64,000 bases of DNA, from positions 62,001 to 126,000 of the forward strand of contig JAXMCQ010000013.1 in assembly GCA_046349315.1 (NCBI GenBank). Reading direction: 5' to 3'. Of this stretch, positions 17,222 through 26,222 are shown piece by piece; positions within the stretch are counted from its first letter, which is position 1, and each line of letters opens with the position of its first letter. The notes under the pieces are model-generated. The model saw only the letters and a list, made by a program, of their open reading frames with translations. It did no database searches and had not been told where the DNA came from. Both the position numbers and the translations under genes were made by a program. Origin of the DNA: JAEUMG01 sp046349315 (lineage in GTDB: Bacteria; Pseudomonadota; Alphaproteobacteria; Rhizobiales; Aestuariivirgaceae).

Positions 17222-18109
17222 ATGAGCAAGACAACGATTGGTTTCGTCGGGCTGGGACGGATGGGCGGTCCGATGAGCCGGCGCCTGATCGACGCGGGTT
17301 CGACCCTCTGCGTCTTCGATTCAAGCGCCGAAGCAATCGAGCCGGTCAAGGCTGCTGGCGCCGCTGTCGGCACTTCGCCTGAAGATGTGGGCAGCAAGTC
17401 GGACATCATCTTTGTCAGCCTGCCGACGCCCGATATCGTCGAGCGAGTCGTGCTCGAAGGAATCGCCAAAGGATCGCGGCGGAAGATCATCATCGACCTT
17501 TCGACGAGCGGTCCGGGCATGGCAGTACGGGTTTCGCGCGCACTGGCCGAGCGCGGTATCGACTGGATTGACGCCCCGGTATCCGGTGGCATCGCCGGCG
17601 CCAAGGGTGGCACGCTCGCGGTCATGGCATCCGGGCCAAGGCCGGCTTTCGAGACAGTGGAGAATCTGCTCAAGGTTTTCGGCAAGGTCTTCTTTGTCGG
17701 CGAGAAGCCCGGCCTCGCCCAAGTCGCGAAACTCGGCAACAATCTTCTTGCCGCGGCAGCCATGGTGATCTCGTCGGAAGCGCTCGCGATGGGTGCCAAG
17801 GCTGGCCTCGATCCCAAGATCATGCTCGACATCATCAATGCCGGCAGCGGCCGCAATAGCGCGACGCAGGACAAGTTCCCCCGCTCCGTGCTGCCACGTA
17901 CCTTCGACTTCGGATTTGCGACAGGGCTTTCCTACAAGGATGTTAGGCTCTGCGTCGATGAAGCCGAGGCCCTTGGCGTGCCGATGGTCGTCGGCGCGGC
18001 AGTCCGGGAAATTCTGGCAATCACCAATTCCAAATACGGTCCGAACTCCGATTTCACCTCCATCGCGCGGGTGATCGAGGATTGGGCGGGTGTCGAAATC
18101 AAGGGTTAA
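17222..18109 (+). CDS. 3-hydroxyisobutyrate dehydrogenase-like NAD(P)-dependent oxidoreductase
   Basis: 295-aa beta-hydroxyacid dehydrogenase. N-terminal nucleotide-binding loop GFVGLGRMGGPMSRRL is at residues 6-21, the substrate-binding DAPVSGGIAGAKGGTLAVMASG near 118-139, and the catalytic lysine in KLGNNLL near 168-174. Members oxidise 3-hydroxyisobutyrate, tartronate semialdehyde, 6-phosphogluconate-like and other beta-hydroxyacids. Start ATG 17222 has GGGAG 6-10 bases upstream. It is 141 bases after the lactonase-like gene and may begin its own transcript. With lactonase and sugar dehydrogenase neighbours, oxidation of a sugar-acid-derived hydroxyacid is a reasonable guess. Confidence 0.88.
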   Translation: MSKTTIGFVGLGRMGGPMSRRLIDAGSTLCVFDSSAEAIEPVKAAGAAVGTSPEDVGSKSDIIFVSLPTPDIVERVVLEGIAKGSRRKIIIDLSTSGPGMAVRVSRALAERGIDWIDAPVSGGIAGAKGGTLAVMASGPRPAFETVENLLKVFGKVFFVGEKPGLAQVAKLGNNLLAAAAMVISSEALAMGAKAGLDPKIMLDIINAGSGRNSATQDKFPRSVLPRTFDFGFATGLSYKDVRLCVDEAEALGVPMVVGAAVREILAITNSKYGPNSDFTSIARVIEDWAGVEIKG

Positions 18110-18237
18110 CGTGAGTTGTAAGGCGCCATTCCCAAGCCAAGGTTGCGGTGCCATCATTGCGAGATTCTGGCATGGATGATAGGCTCTTGCGCCTTATAGA
18201 TGCTGCACCGAGCGGCCTCGGGCAGTGGTACGCGTCC

Positions 18238-19236
18238 ATGGATTTGAAGCAGCTGCGTTACTTTCTCGGCGTGGCCGAGTCGGGAAGCTTTTCCAGAGCT
18301 GCCATCCGCTTGTCGATTGCGCAACCGGTGCTCAGTCGGCAGATCAAGCTTCTCGAAACGGAGCTGAATGCCGAGCTGTTCTATAGGAACGGACGGGGCA
18401 TCGTGCTTTCCGAGGCTGGCAAGCTCTTGGAGACCTATGCGCGCAGCATCCTGAAGCTCGTCGACCAAGCGCAACTGGAAATTGGTTCGCTCAAGGCCGT
18501 GCCGCGCGGTCGGGTCGCCATCGCCATGCCGCCCTCGATCGGATGGATGTTAACGGGACCGCTGGTGCTGCGCTGCCGTGAGGCATTTCCCGAAATACTC
18601 CTGCATCTCGCGGAAGGTTTCAGCGGCCATGTCGCCGAGTGGCTATCGACTGGCCGAGTCGATATCGGCATCGTCTACCAGGCACCGCGGCTCGCCATGC
18701 TGACATCCGAGCCGCTCCTCTCCGACGAACTCATCCTGCTCGGTGCTGCTGATGATCCGGCGGGTCTTGGCGGAGACAGTGTCGACACCGCAAGACTGGC
18801 CGAAATCCCGCTCATTCTCCCGGCTCAGCCGCATGGCCTGCGCTTGCTCATCGACAGCGAACTCGAAAAGCTCGGCCTCGCGCCAAGGGTGGAATTCGAA
18901 GTCGAGGCCATGCCTTCGACCTTGAGCCTCGTCGAGCGCGGCATCGGCTACACGGTGCTTTCGGAAGGTGCGGTCACGCATCTGCTGAATGCCGGACGGA
19001 TCCGCGCCTGGTCGCTCACCAACCCGACGATCAAGCGCGAATTAATGCTTGCGACCTCGACGCAGCGGCCGATGAGCGTGGCGACGCGTCTTGTGACGCG
19101 GCTCATTCGCGACGAGGTACAGGCCATTCTTCGCGGCAATCTCGAGCGGAGCCGCGGCACCTTGCCTGACGGTCGGATGCGCGAGGCGCCGGTCAAAGCC
19201 GGCAAGAACGGCGCACGGCAAAACGTCAAGGCCTAA
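18238..19236 (+). CDS. LysR family transcriptional regulator
   Basis: 332-aa LysR-type regulator. The winged helix-turn-helix starts MDLKQLRYFLGVAESGSFSR and continues with QPVLSRQIKLLETELNAELF and the wing FYRNGRGIVLSEAG (residues about 1-65); a linker helix and a periplasmic-binding-protein-like effector domain follow (about 95-300). Start 18238 is preferred because it gives the standard N-terminus, although the frame is open from 18148. It lies inside the plus-strand catabolic block, 14 bases before the MmgE/PrpD gene, and probably controls these genes. The subgroup resembles regulators of aromatic and organic-acid catabolism. Confidence 0.88.
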   Translation: MDLKQLRYFLGVAESGSFSRAAIRLSIAQPVLSRQIKLLETELNAELFYRNGRGIVLSEAGKLLETYARSILKLVDQAQLEIGSLKAVPRGRVAIAMPPSIGWMLTGPLVLRCREAFPEILLHLAEGFSGHVAEWLSTGRVDIGIVYQAPRLAMLTSEPLLSDELILLGAADDPAGLGGDSVDTARLAEIPLILPAQPHGLRLLIDSELEKLGLAPRVEFEVEAMPSTLSLVERGIGYTVLSEGAVTHLLNAGRIRAWSLTNPTIKRELMLATSTQRPMSVATRLVTRLIRDEVQAILRGNLERSRGTLPDGRMREAPVKAGKNGARQNVKA

Positions 19237-19250
19237 TCAGGGAGGCTCGC

Positions 19251-20636
19251 ATGGTTGGTTCTGCTACGGCGGTGCGCAATGAGGCGCCGTCAAACACCGA
19301 AGCTCCATTGGCTGGTCGCCTTGCCGCAGATCTGCTGCGCAGCCGAAGTACGGCGGTTCCCGAAGCAGCGCGCGAGAAACTGAAGGCCTGCCTTCTTGAT
19401 TTCTTTGCCTGCGCCTTTGAAGCCCACGTCCTCCCCTGGGCGCGCCAAGCCGCGGCACTGGCGCCTGCCGGTGCCGGTCCATGCCGGATCATCGGAACGG
19501 CGCTGAGTGTGCCGGCCGGGGATGCCGTATTCGCCAACAGCGTTGCGGGCCACGGGCTGGTGCGCGAAGACATGCATACCGGCAGTGTCAGCCATCTTGG
19601 AATTGTCGTGCTGCCGCCGCTCCTCGCACTCGCAGAGCAAGGCAAGGTCGATGGAGCGACCTTCATCGCAGCGGCGATTGCCGGGTATGAGATGGGCGGC
19701 CGCATGGGGCGGGCCCTGGTCACGCCCGAATTCGCGCGCACTTTCCGGCCGACCGGATTTACCGGTCCCTTCGCCGCCGCGGCTGCTTCGGCGCATATTC
19801 TCGATCTAGACGAGGCTGCAACGGGCAGCGCCTTGTCGCTCGCCGCCAATATGGTCGGAGGCCAGAATCAGTGGCCGCACACGGGCGCCGATGAAATGTT
19901 CTTCGAAGCAGGCCTTGCCGCGCGGAATGGGTTGATGGCAGCACGACTTGCAAGCCTCGGCGCTTATGGTTCGGATAAGGCGCTCGATGGCGAGGCCGGT
20001 CTGCTGCCTGCCTATCGTCCAGACCACCGGGCTCCGGACGTCCGCCTCTTCGACGGCGAACTCGAGATCATGTCCGTCTTCTTCAAGCCTGTCCCGGTGT
20101 GCAATTTTGCCCAGACGCCTTGCCTTGCGGCTCTGGCCCTTGCCAAGGAGGAGCGGGTCGATCCGGGCGAAATAGCCAGCATCAACGTGAGAGCGTCGCG
20201 CGCCGCCAAGGCCTATCCCGGCTGTGACTATGCAGGGCCTTTCCAGCGCATCTTGCAGGCGAAGATGAGCATCCATTACGCCGTGGCGAGCGCGCTCCTG
20301 CGCGGCAAGGTGGATGAGGCGAGCTACATCAATCTCGATGATCCAGCGGTGCTCGCACTCGCAAACAAGGTCCATGTCGAGGCCGACCCCGGTTTCACCG
20401 CCGCCTTTCCGGCCAAGCAAGGTGCGGAGGTCGAAATCACGCTTCAGAACGGCAAAGTCTTGTCGCGCAAGCTTGCGGATGTCTTACCCGCCACGCTCGA
20501 CCTGGTGCGGCATCGCTTCCGCGATTCAGCGACAAGGGCTGTCGGCGAGGCGAAAGCCAAATCGCTCGAAGCGGCCGTCGATACCCTCGAACAAAGTAGC
20601 GATGTCGGTGCGATCATGAAGCTGGCCGGCAAATGA
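19251..20636 (+). CDS. MmgE/PrpD family protein
   Basis: 461-aa member of the MmgE/PrpD fold, whose best-known members dehydrate 2-methylcitrate or isomerise itaconate-like acids (cis-aconitate decarboxylase is also in this fold). Typical blocks are the helical start LAADLLRSRSTAVPEAAREK, VPAGDAVFANSVAGHGLVREDMH (spanning about residues 84-106, with the conserved H-x-x-x-x-D) and the late NFAQTPCLAAL. RBS GGGAGG precedes ATG 19251. It overlaps the next gene by ATGA (20633-20636). A dehydratase or isomerase acting on a hydroxy-polycarboxylic or sugar acid is likely, but the substrate is unknown. Confidence 0.85.
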   Translation: MVGSATAVRNEAPSNTEAPLAGRLAADLLRSRSTAVPEAAREKLKACLLDFFACAFEAHVLPWARQAAALAPAGAGPCRIIGTALSVPAGDAVFANSVAGHGLVREDMHTGSVSHLGIVVLPPLLALAEQGKVDGATFIAAAIAGYEMGGRMGRALVTPEFARTFRPTGFTGPFAAAAASAHILDLDEAATGSALSLAANMVGGQNQWPHTGADEMFFEAGLAARNGLMAARLASLGAYGSDKALDGEAGLLPAYRPDHRAPDVRLFDGELEIMSVFFKPVPVCNFAQTPCLAALALAKEERVDPGEIASINVRASRAAKAYPGCDYAGPFQRILQAKMSIHYAVASALLRGKVDEASYINLDDPAVLALANKVHVEADPGFTAAFPAKQGAEVEITLQNGKVLSRKLADVLPATLDLVRHRFRDSATRAVGEAKAKSLEAAVDTLEQSSDVGAIMKLAGK

Positions 20637-21448
20637 GTTCGGCACTTCCGAACTACGAAGTCTACGCTATTCGCTATGCGACGCGCGAAGGTCAGCGCCG
20701 TGATCACTTTATCGGGGGTGACCCGCATGACGCTCCCATGGCGATGGACTACTATTCGTGGCTTGCGATCGGGCCGGATCGCCGTTTTGTCATTGATTGC
20801 GGTTTCACGCCCGAGGTCGCAGTACAGCGCAAGCGCACCCACCTGCGAAATCCCGTCGATGCCCTGAAGTACTTCGATATTCGCGCCGAAGATGTCGAAG
20901 ACGTAATCCTCACGCATCTCCATTACGATCACGTCGGCAATTTTGCACAGTTTCCCAAAGCCCGATTTCACCTGCAAGAGCCAGAACTCGCCTTTGCGAC
21001 CAGCAAATACATGCGCCACCCGTTCGTCGCGCATGCCTTCGAGGTCGAGGATGTCGTCGGCGTCGTCAGACTCAATTACGGCGGTCGTGTCATCTTCCAC
21101 AATGGCGATGTGGAACTGGCTCCGGGATTTCGGCTGCACTTTGCAGGCGGCCATTCGGCCGGCTTGCAATTCATCAGCGTACACACGAAACGTGGCTGGG
21201 TCGTGCTCGCCTCCGATGTCACGCATTACTATGAGAACATGGAGAGCGGACGGCCCTTCACGACCACCTTCCATGTCGGCGATACGCTCGAGGGCTATGA
21301 CAAGCTCCGGCAGATCGCGCCAACGCCCGAGCACATCGTTCCAGGGCACGATCCGCTTGTGATGAAACTCTATCCGGCGCCACGTCCCGAGCTAGAGGGC
21401 ATCGCGGTCAGTCTCGATGTGCCGCCAATGCCGCGCGATTCCATCTAA
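20633..21448 (+). CDS. Metallo-beta-lactamase-fold hydrolase (N-acyl homoserine lactonase family), second copy
   Basis: 271-aa MBL-fold enzyme. The zinc motif THLHYDHVGN (HxHxDH) lies near residues 92-101, and further ligands in AGGHSAG and ASDVTHYY and the late VPGHDPLV histidine. It resembles the 16202 protein in family but differs in sequence and is not a recent duplicate. It is translationally coupled to the MmgE/PrpD gene. It ends 18 bases from the convergent ATPase gene at 21467. Hydrolysis of a lactone or cyclic ester in the same pathway is the best supported idea. Confidence 0.85.
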   Translation: MSSALPNYEVYAIRYATREGQRRDHFIGGDPHDAPMAMDYYSWLAIGPDRRFVIDCGFTPEVAVQRKRTHLRNPVDALKYFDIRAEDVEDVILTHLHYDHVGNFAQFPKARFHLQEPELAFATSKYMRHPFVAHAFEVEDVVGVVRLNYGGRVIFHNGDVELAPGFRLHFAGGHSAGLQFISVHTKRGWVVLASDVTHYYENMESGRPFTTTFHVGDTLEGYDKLRQIAPTPEHIVPGHDPLVMKLYPAPRPELEGIAVSLDVPPMPRDSI

Positions 21449-21466
21449 GTCCGGGAATGCTGCGGC

Positions 21467-22960
21467 TTAGTGAACCGCGGCATACATGATCTTGCTCTCA
21501 TTCGCTTCCGCGATGCTCATCTCCTCGACCACCCTCCCCTGACGCGCCACCAGTATCCGGTCGGAGAGTGCTAGAATTTCCGGCAAGTACGACGAGATCA
21601 CAACAACCGCCATGCCGCTATCGGCAAGCTGGTTGATAAGATGATGAATCTCGACAATCGTCGCGACATCGACGCCGCGCGTCGGTTCGTCAAGAATGAT
21701 GAGCTTCGGTTCCTGCACGAGCGCTTTAGCGACGACGACCTTCTGCTGATTGCCGCCGGAAAGCTCGATAACCCTGGCATCGCTGTCGATCGCCTTGACG
21801 CCCAGCCGGGATGTCCAATCCTTGGCGAGTTTGCGTGCCTGGCTCTTCAAAACCAGTGATAGCGGATTGACGCCGGTCGCGATCTTGCCGAGCTGGATGT
21901 TTCCGGCAATGGTCATGGTTTCGAAGAAGCCCTCGATCTTGCGATCCTCGGTCACATAAACGATGCCGTCCTTCACGGCCGGACGCGGCGTCCGGTAGCG
22001 GATAGGCCTGCCATTCAGACGGATCGTGCCACCGTGGAAATAGTCGCGCTTCAATACACCGGCGACGATCTTCATGGTTTCCGTGCGCCCAGCACCGACA
22101 AGGCCGAACATGCCGGTCACTTGGCCTGCAAAGACCGAAAACGACGTGTTGCGGACCGTATTGCCCATGGATAGGTTCTCGACGCTCAGGATTTTCTCGC
22201 CTGCCGGGCGGGCCGCGCGCGCGCCCTCGACATAGAGTTCTGTGGAGAGGCTTCTGCCCACCATGGCCTGGACGATGCGGTCGCGCGTGAAGTTCGACGT
22301 CTTGTCGGTGATAACGATCTTGCTGTCGCGCATGACAGTGATGCGGTCGGAGAGCTGGAGCGCTTCCTCCAATGCGTGGCTGATGAAGATGACGGCGATG
22401 CCTTCGCTCTTGAGGCGCCGCGCCAGATTGAAGAAGTGGAACTTCTCTTCCGGCGTGAGCGTCGCGGTCGGTTCATCGAAGATGATGACGCGGGCATTGT
22501 GATGGACGGCGCGCGCGATCTCGACCATTTGCTTCTTGCCGGCGCCCAAGGTCGAGACCTGGACGGTCGGATCGACATAGAAGTTAAGCGACAGCAGGAA
22601 GCGCTGCGCATAGATGTTGAGGCCACGCAGGCGGTTGAACAGGCGCTCGCGGCCGAGATAGATATTCTGCGCGACCGTCATGGACGGCACCAGATTGGTC
22701 TCCTGGTACACCATGGCAATGCCATGGCTCAGCGCATCCGAGGGTGATTTCAGGACGATCGGCTTGGCGTCGAGCAGGATGGTGCCCGAACTCGGCTGGT
22801 AGACACCGGCCATGACCTTCATGAGGGTCGATTTGCCGGCGCCATTCTCGCCAAGAATGGCGTGGATCTCTCCACCGTGAATGGCGAAGTCGATATCCTT
22901 GATCGCCGGGACACCACGGAAATCTTTCGTGACCTGCTTAAGCTCAATGAGGTTGGTCAT
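21467..22960 (-). CDS. Ribose-type sugar ABC transporter ATPase (RbsA family)
   Basis: 497-aa double ATPase. Domain 1 has Walker A GENGAGKST at 37-45, the degraded signature LGAGKKQMVEI, and IFDEPTATLTPEE. Domain 2 has GLVGAGRTE, the signature LSGGNQQKVVVAKAL and LIILDEPTRGVDVATI. It is a cytoplasmic energy subunit for the two permeases at 24069 and 27267, as no other ATPase is in this operon. It is the last gene of the operon and overlaps the propeller gene stop by 4 bases. Domain 1 LGAGKKQ replaces LSGGQ or LSIAQ, which is seen in one half of these ATPases. Confidence 0.88.
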   Translation of the reverse strand: MTNLIELKQVTKDFRGVPAIKDIDFAIHGGEIHAILGENGAGKSTLMKVMAGVYQPSSGTILLDAKPIVLKSPSDALSHGIAMVYQETNLVPSMTVAQNIYLGRERLFNRLRGLNIYAQRFLLSLNFYVDPTVQVSTLGAGKKQMVEIARAVHHNARVIIFDEPTATLTPEEKFHFFNLARRLKSEGIAVIFISHALEEALQLSDRITVMRDSKIVITDKTSNFTRDRIVQAMVGRSLSTELYVEGARAARPAGEKILSVENLSMGNTVRNTSFSVFAGQVTGMFGLVGAGRTETMKIVAGVLKRDYFHGGTIRLNGRPIRYRTPRPAVKDGIVYVTEDRKIEGFFETMTIAGNIQLGKIATGVNPLSLVLKSQARKLAKDWTSRLGVKAIDSDARVIELSGGNQQKVVVAKALVQEPKLIILDEPTRGVDVATIVEIHHLINQLADSGMAVVVISSYLPEILALSDRILVARQGRVVEEMSIAEANESKIMYAAVH

Positions 22961-24072
22961 GCGCGCGCGCCCTCACCCTCAAGCGGCAGAGCCACGACGA
23001 GCCCGGAGCCCTTAGCCCCGACCAGGAGATTGCCTTCGCTCTCGCAGAGCGATGTGACGCCGTGGACATTGCCATCGGCGCGGCTGTGAAAGCTTGCCTG
23101 TGGCCGCATGCTCTCATCGCATTTTGCGACGAGGCCGCCCGACCACATCGGCGCCCATGGCTTCAGCATGTTGAGCTTCTTGCGCGTGCCGCCCTGGATA
23201 GGCTCAAGGAAGCTCCTGCCCGCGAAGAGCGACGGCGCAATCCAGTATTCGGGATCGATCGTCTCGGTCATCCGGCGGCGATAGGCATCCTCTTTCAAAA
23301 CAAACTCGACGAGCGCATTTCGCGGCGCAAACATCGCGAGCCAGAAGCCGCCATCGCCTGCGCGTATCATGCGGCCGGGATAGACCGGCAGACCGGGAAG
23401 CGCCATGCCGGTCTCGCCGCCGCCGAGCCCGACCGAGCGGACGCAATGTCCCCAGGCCTCCGAAATAAAGACCCGTTCACTCGCGACGCCGATTCCGGAG
23501 GGAAAGCGAAGATTCTCCGCAAGTTTGGTTGCCGACCCGGCGTCCTTCTTGAGGTCGACCTTCCACACCGAGCCCGTAGCGCCCTTGGCCATCAGGTCGC
23601 GCTTCCAGTCGGCGGCACGATATTGGCGCGAGCCATTGGCGATCAGAAGAGTGTCGGGTGAGACGAAGCAGAGGGCCGTTACACTGAAGAAGCGATCATC
23701 CGCCGGCCCCTCGACAACACGCCCGTCATGGTGGCCACCCTGAATCATAACACCGCTGCCGTCGAGGCCTATGGCCAGGGCGCCCGCGCGATCCGACGCG
23801 AGTGCTGAGATCGGCGCGTCGACTTTGCGGATTGCGATAGCCTCGTAGCCTGCATCACCTTGCTTTCGTAGCGCAAATAACTCGTTGCCAACCGAGCCGT
23901 AGACGCCGCTTTGATCGGCGACCAGATTGTCGATATCGGCGAACGTCAGAACCTGCTTCGCCGCATCGAGCGCTGCGTTGGGGCGCAAAGGGCCGTCCAT
24001 CGGCGGCACCGTGCTGCCATCGATGTCGAAGCCGCGAAAATTCGCATAGGCCCGCTTCAGCGCCGCGATCAC
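22957..24072 (-). CDS. SMP-30/strictosidine synthase-like beta-propeller protein
   Basis: 371-aa six-bladed beta-propeller. Repeating strand patterns such as GDAGYEAIAIRKVDAPISAL, FRFPSGIGVAS-like turns and EAWGHCVRSVGLGG recur, and the C-terminus has HGVTSLCESEGNLLVGAKGSG. It is related to the second half of the fusion protein just upstream and to SMP-30/gluconolactonase or strictosidine-synthase-like hydrolases. Start GTG 24072 overlaps the upstream TGA in a GTGA, preferred over an ATG-like start at 24105 inside that gene. No signal peptide is seen, so a cytoplasmic lactonase or esterase is likely. It is translated between the fusion permease and the ATPase. Confidence 0.78.
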   Translation of the reverse strand: MIAALKRAYANFRGFDIDGSTVPPMDGPLRPNAALDAAKQVLTFADIDNLVADQSGVYGSVGNELFALRKQGDAGYEAIAIRKVDAPISALASDRAGALAIGLDGSGVMIQGGHHDGRVVEGPADDRFFSVTALCFVSPDTLLIANGSRQYRAADWKRDLMAKGATGSVWKVDLKKDAGSATKLAENLRFPSGIGVASERVFISEAWGHCVRSVGLGGGETGMALPGLPVYPGRMIRAGDGGFWLAMFAPRNALVEFVLKEDAYRRRMTETIDPEYWIAPSLFAGRSFLEPIQGGTRKKLNMLKPWAPMWSGGLVAKCDESMRPQASFHSRADGNVHGVTSLCESEGNLLVGAKGSGLVVALPLEGEGARA

Positions 24073-26192
24073 GATTTCGGCCCCCAATAGGCATCCTGCG
24101 CACACCAGTTGGGATCAGCGTCGGCAAGGCGGTAGCGGCCGATGCGGTTGTTCGACACGCCGCCAAGATAGAGCCAGCCGCGATGCTCGCGCATCGAGGT
24201 GATCATCGGATGGTTGAGGCCGCCGAGGTCCCAGAGACTGTCGAGTATCTCACCCTTCTCGTTGAACTTCACCACGCAACCGGTATTGATGTTGGGATAG
24301 AGCCACTGGTCAGGTGCGACGCGGCGCGCCATGCGGCGACGAAAGCCCGGCATTTGCAGGGCGAGGTCAAGCGCCGGTCCGCGCATGCCTAGGAGCGCCA
24401 GCCAATAATTGCCGTCGGATGCGCGATTGATGTTGTCGGGATAGCCCGGCAAATTGCCGATTACGAGTTCCTTGGTGCCTTTCTTAGGCCCGTCGAACCA
24501 GTAACGGCTGATCGAGCAGGTCCAGCTTTCTGCAAACATGAAGGACTGGCCGTCTGGGCACATGGCAACGCCATTGGCGAAGACGAGCTTGGGTATCTCC
24601 GTATGAGTCCTACCGGTCTTGGGATCGTAGCAAATGATACGGCCGCTCGGCCGGCTTTCCAGCGCGTCTGTCGCCCAATCTTCCTGCTCATAGCGGATCG
24701 TCGCTTCGCTGAAATAGATCCTGCCATCGGGCGCGACGTCGACATCGTCCGCGAGGCGCAAACGTGAGTCGTCGATGACCGAGAACAGGCTGCGATTGGT
24801 CTCATCGGTGAGCTTTGTGACTGTCTTGTCGGGTGCGACCTGGAAAAGACCCATGCCACCAATGCAAACAAGCAGATTTCCGGTACGGTCGAAGGCCATG
24901 CCGAGTGGATGACCGCCAATATGTGCGAAGACTTCCGAGCGCTTGTGATCAGGGCCGAAGAAGCGAACAATGTCGCCGTGCCGCGTACCGCAATAGAGAT
25001 TGTCGTCGCGGTCGAGAATAACGTCTTCCGGTCCCTCAATTTGCCCCAGCCCTATGATCTCGACAGACCGCAAGCGATCATTCAAGGCGTATGGCGAGCC
25101 CGGCGCAGTCACGCTGGCGGGCTCGGGGAGTTGCAAATAAGCGGGTGAGACGTAGACTTTGGCAAGGAGGCGATGGCGGTGCTTCTGCCATCGCATGTCG
25201 ACGAAAACGGCGAGCAGCAGCACGACGCCCAAGATGGTCGATGTGATCGGGCCACTTATGCCGAGATTGATCAGGCCATTGGTCAGCAGCAGCACAAGCA
25301 ATGCGCCAATGATTGCCTTGGCAACCGAGCCGCGGCCGCCACCAATCGAATTGCCGCCGAGGACCGCGGCGGTCAGTGCTTGGACTTCGAGTCCGACGCC
25401 CGTGTCGGAACCTGTGCTGCCGATGCGTGCTGCAAACAGAAAACCGGCAAGCGCGCACATGGTGCCTGAGGCGACATAGGTCAGAAACACGATGCGCCGG
25501 ACGTCGATGCCGGCATTATAGGCCGACCGGCGCGCCCCGCCGACCGCCGTCAATCGCCAGCCGGGGCGCATGCGCGACAGCACGATGTGGCTGGCAAGAG
25601 CGATCGAAAGGGTGATGAGGAGCGAAACAGGGATGCCGGCGAATGTCCCCTCGCCGATGAAAAGCCAGAGGTCCGAATCCGAGAACCCGGACATGATCGA
25701 AGTCGACATGCGCAGGAACACGATCTCGTAGATCGATCGGAATACGATCAATGTGACAAGCGTGGTGAGGAATGCGCGCAGGCGCAGATAGCCGATGAGC
25801 ACGCCGTTGACCGCACCACACAACATGCCGAAGGCGAGAATGATGATTAGCGTGACCGGGACGGACAGCTCATAAACATTGATCCCGATCAGTGAAAAGA
25901 GCACAGCGACGGAAAAGACGGAGGCGACTGAAAGGTCGATCCCGCCCGACATCATCACGATGGAGAGTGCCAGCACGATCAATCCGAATTCCGCGAACTG
26001 CCGAGCCATGTCGGAAAGGCTCGAAATCGTCAGGAAGTCGGGGATGATCGTGCTGAGCGTTGCAACCGTAATGACCAGTGCCAGGAACGGGATCGCATTG
26101 TCGATCCAGCGCTTGGACAATATCTCCCCGATCAGGTGATCGGGAAGATATTGGTAGCGCAGGCGCGCAAAGGTATTGCTTTCCGACATCAC
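24069..26192 (-). CDS. Sugar ABC permease fused to strictosidine synthase-like beta-propeller
   Basis: 707-aa two-part protein. Residues about 30-335 form an RbsC-type permease: hydrophobic helices, GGIDLSVASVFSV at 83-95 and the late AAVLGGNSIGGGRGSVAKA at 275-293, both standard. A basic linker (MRWQKHRHRLLAKVY, about 333-347) leads into a propeller from about 375: GQIEGPEDVILDRDDNLYCG, GGHPLGMAFDRTGNLLVC, ANGVAMCPDGQSFMFAESW and GYPDNINRASDGNYWLALLG are strictosidine-synthase/APMAP-type blades. The reading frame is continuous with no stop or RBS at the junction. By family topology the C-terminus should be cytoplasmic, so a hydrolase may be tethered at the channel exit. A separate propeller gene follows with a 4-base overlap. 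Confidence 0.85.
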   Translation of the reverse strand: MMSESNTFARLRYQYLPDHLIGEILSKRWIDNAIPFLALVITVATLSTIIPDFLTISSLSDMARQFAEFGLIVLALSIVMMSGGIDLSVASVFSVAVLFSLIGINVYELSVPVTLIIILAFGMLCGAVNGVLIGYLRLRAFLTTLVTLIVFRSIYEIVFLRMSTSIMSGFSDSDLWLFIGEGTFAGIPVSLLITLSIALASHIVLSRMRPGWRLTAVGGARRSAYNAGIDVRRIVFLTYVASGTMCALAGFLFAARIGSTGSDTGVGLEVQALTAAVLGGNSIGGGRGSVAKAIIGALLVLLLTNGLINLGISGPITSTILGVVLLLAVFVDMRWQKHRHRLLAKVYVSPAYLQLPEPASVTAPGSPYALNDRLRSVEIIGLGQIEGPEDVILDRDDNLYCGTRHGDIVRFFGPDHKRSEVFAHIGGHPLGMAFDRTGNLLVCIGGMGLFQVAPDKTVTKLTDETNRSLFSVIDDSRLRLADDVDVAPDGRIYFSEATIRYEQEDWATDALESRPSGRIICYDPKTGRTHTEIPKLVFANGVAMCPDGQSFMFAESWTCSISRYWFDGPKKGTKELVIGNLPGYPDNINRASDGNYWLALLGMRGPALDLALQMPGFRRRMARRVAPDQWLYPNINTGCVVKFNEKGEILDSLWDLGGLNHPMITSMREHRGWLYLGGVSNNRIGRYRLADADPNWCAQDAYWGPKS

Positions 26193-26222
26193 GAAGTTCC
26201 TGGCACCGGCACGTCTTGGTCG

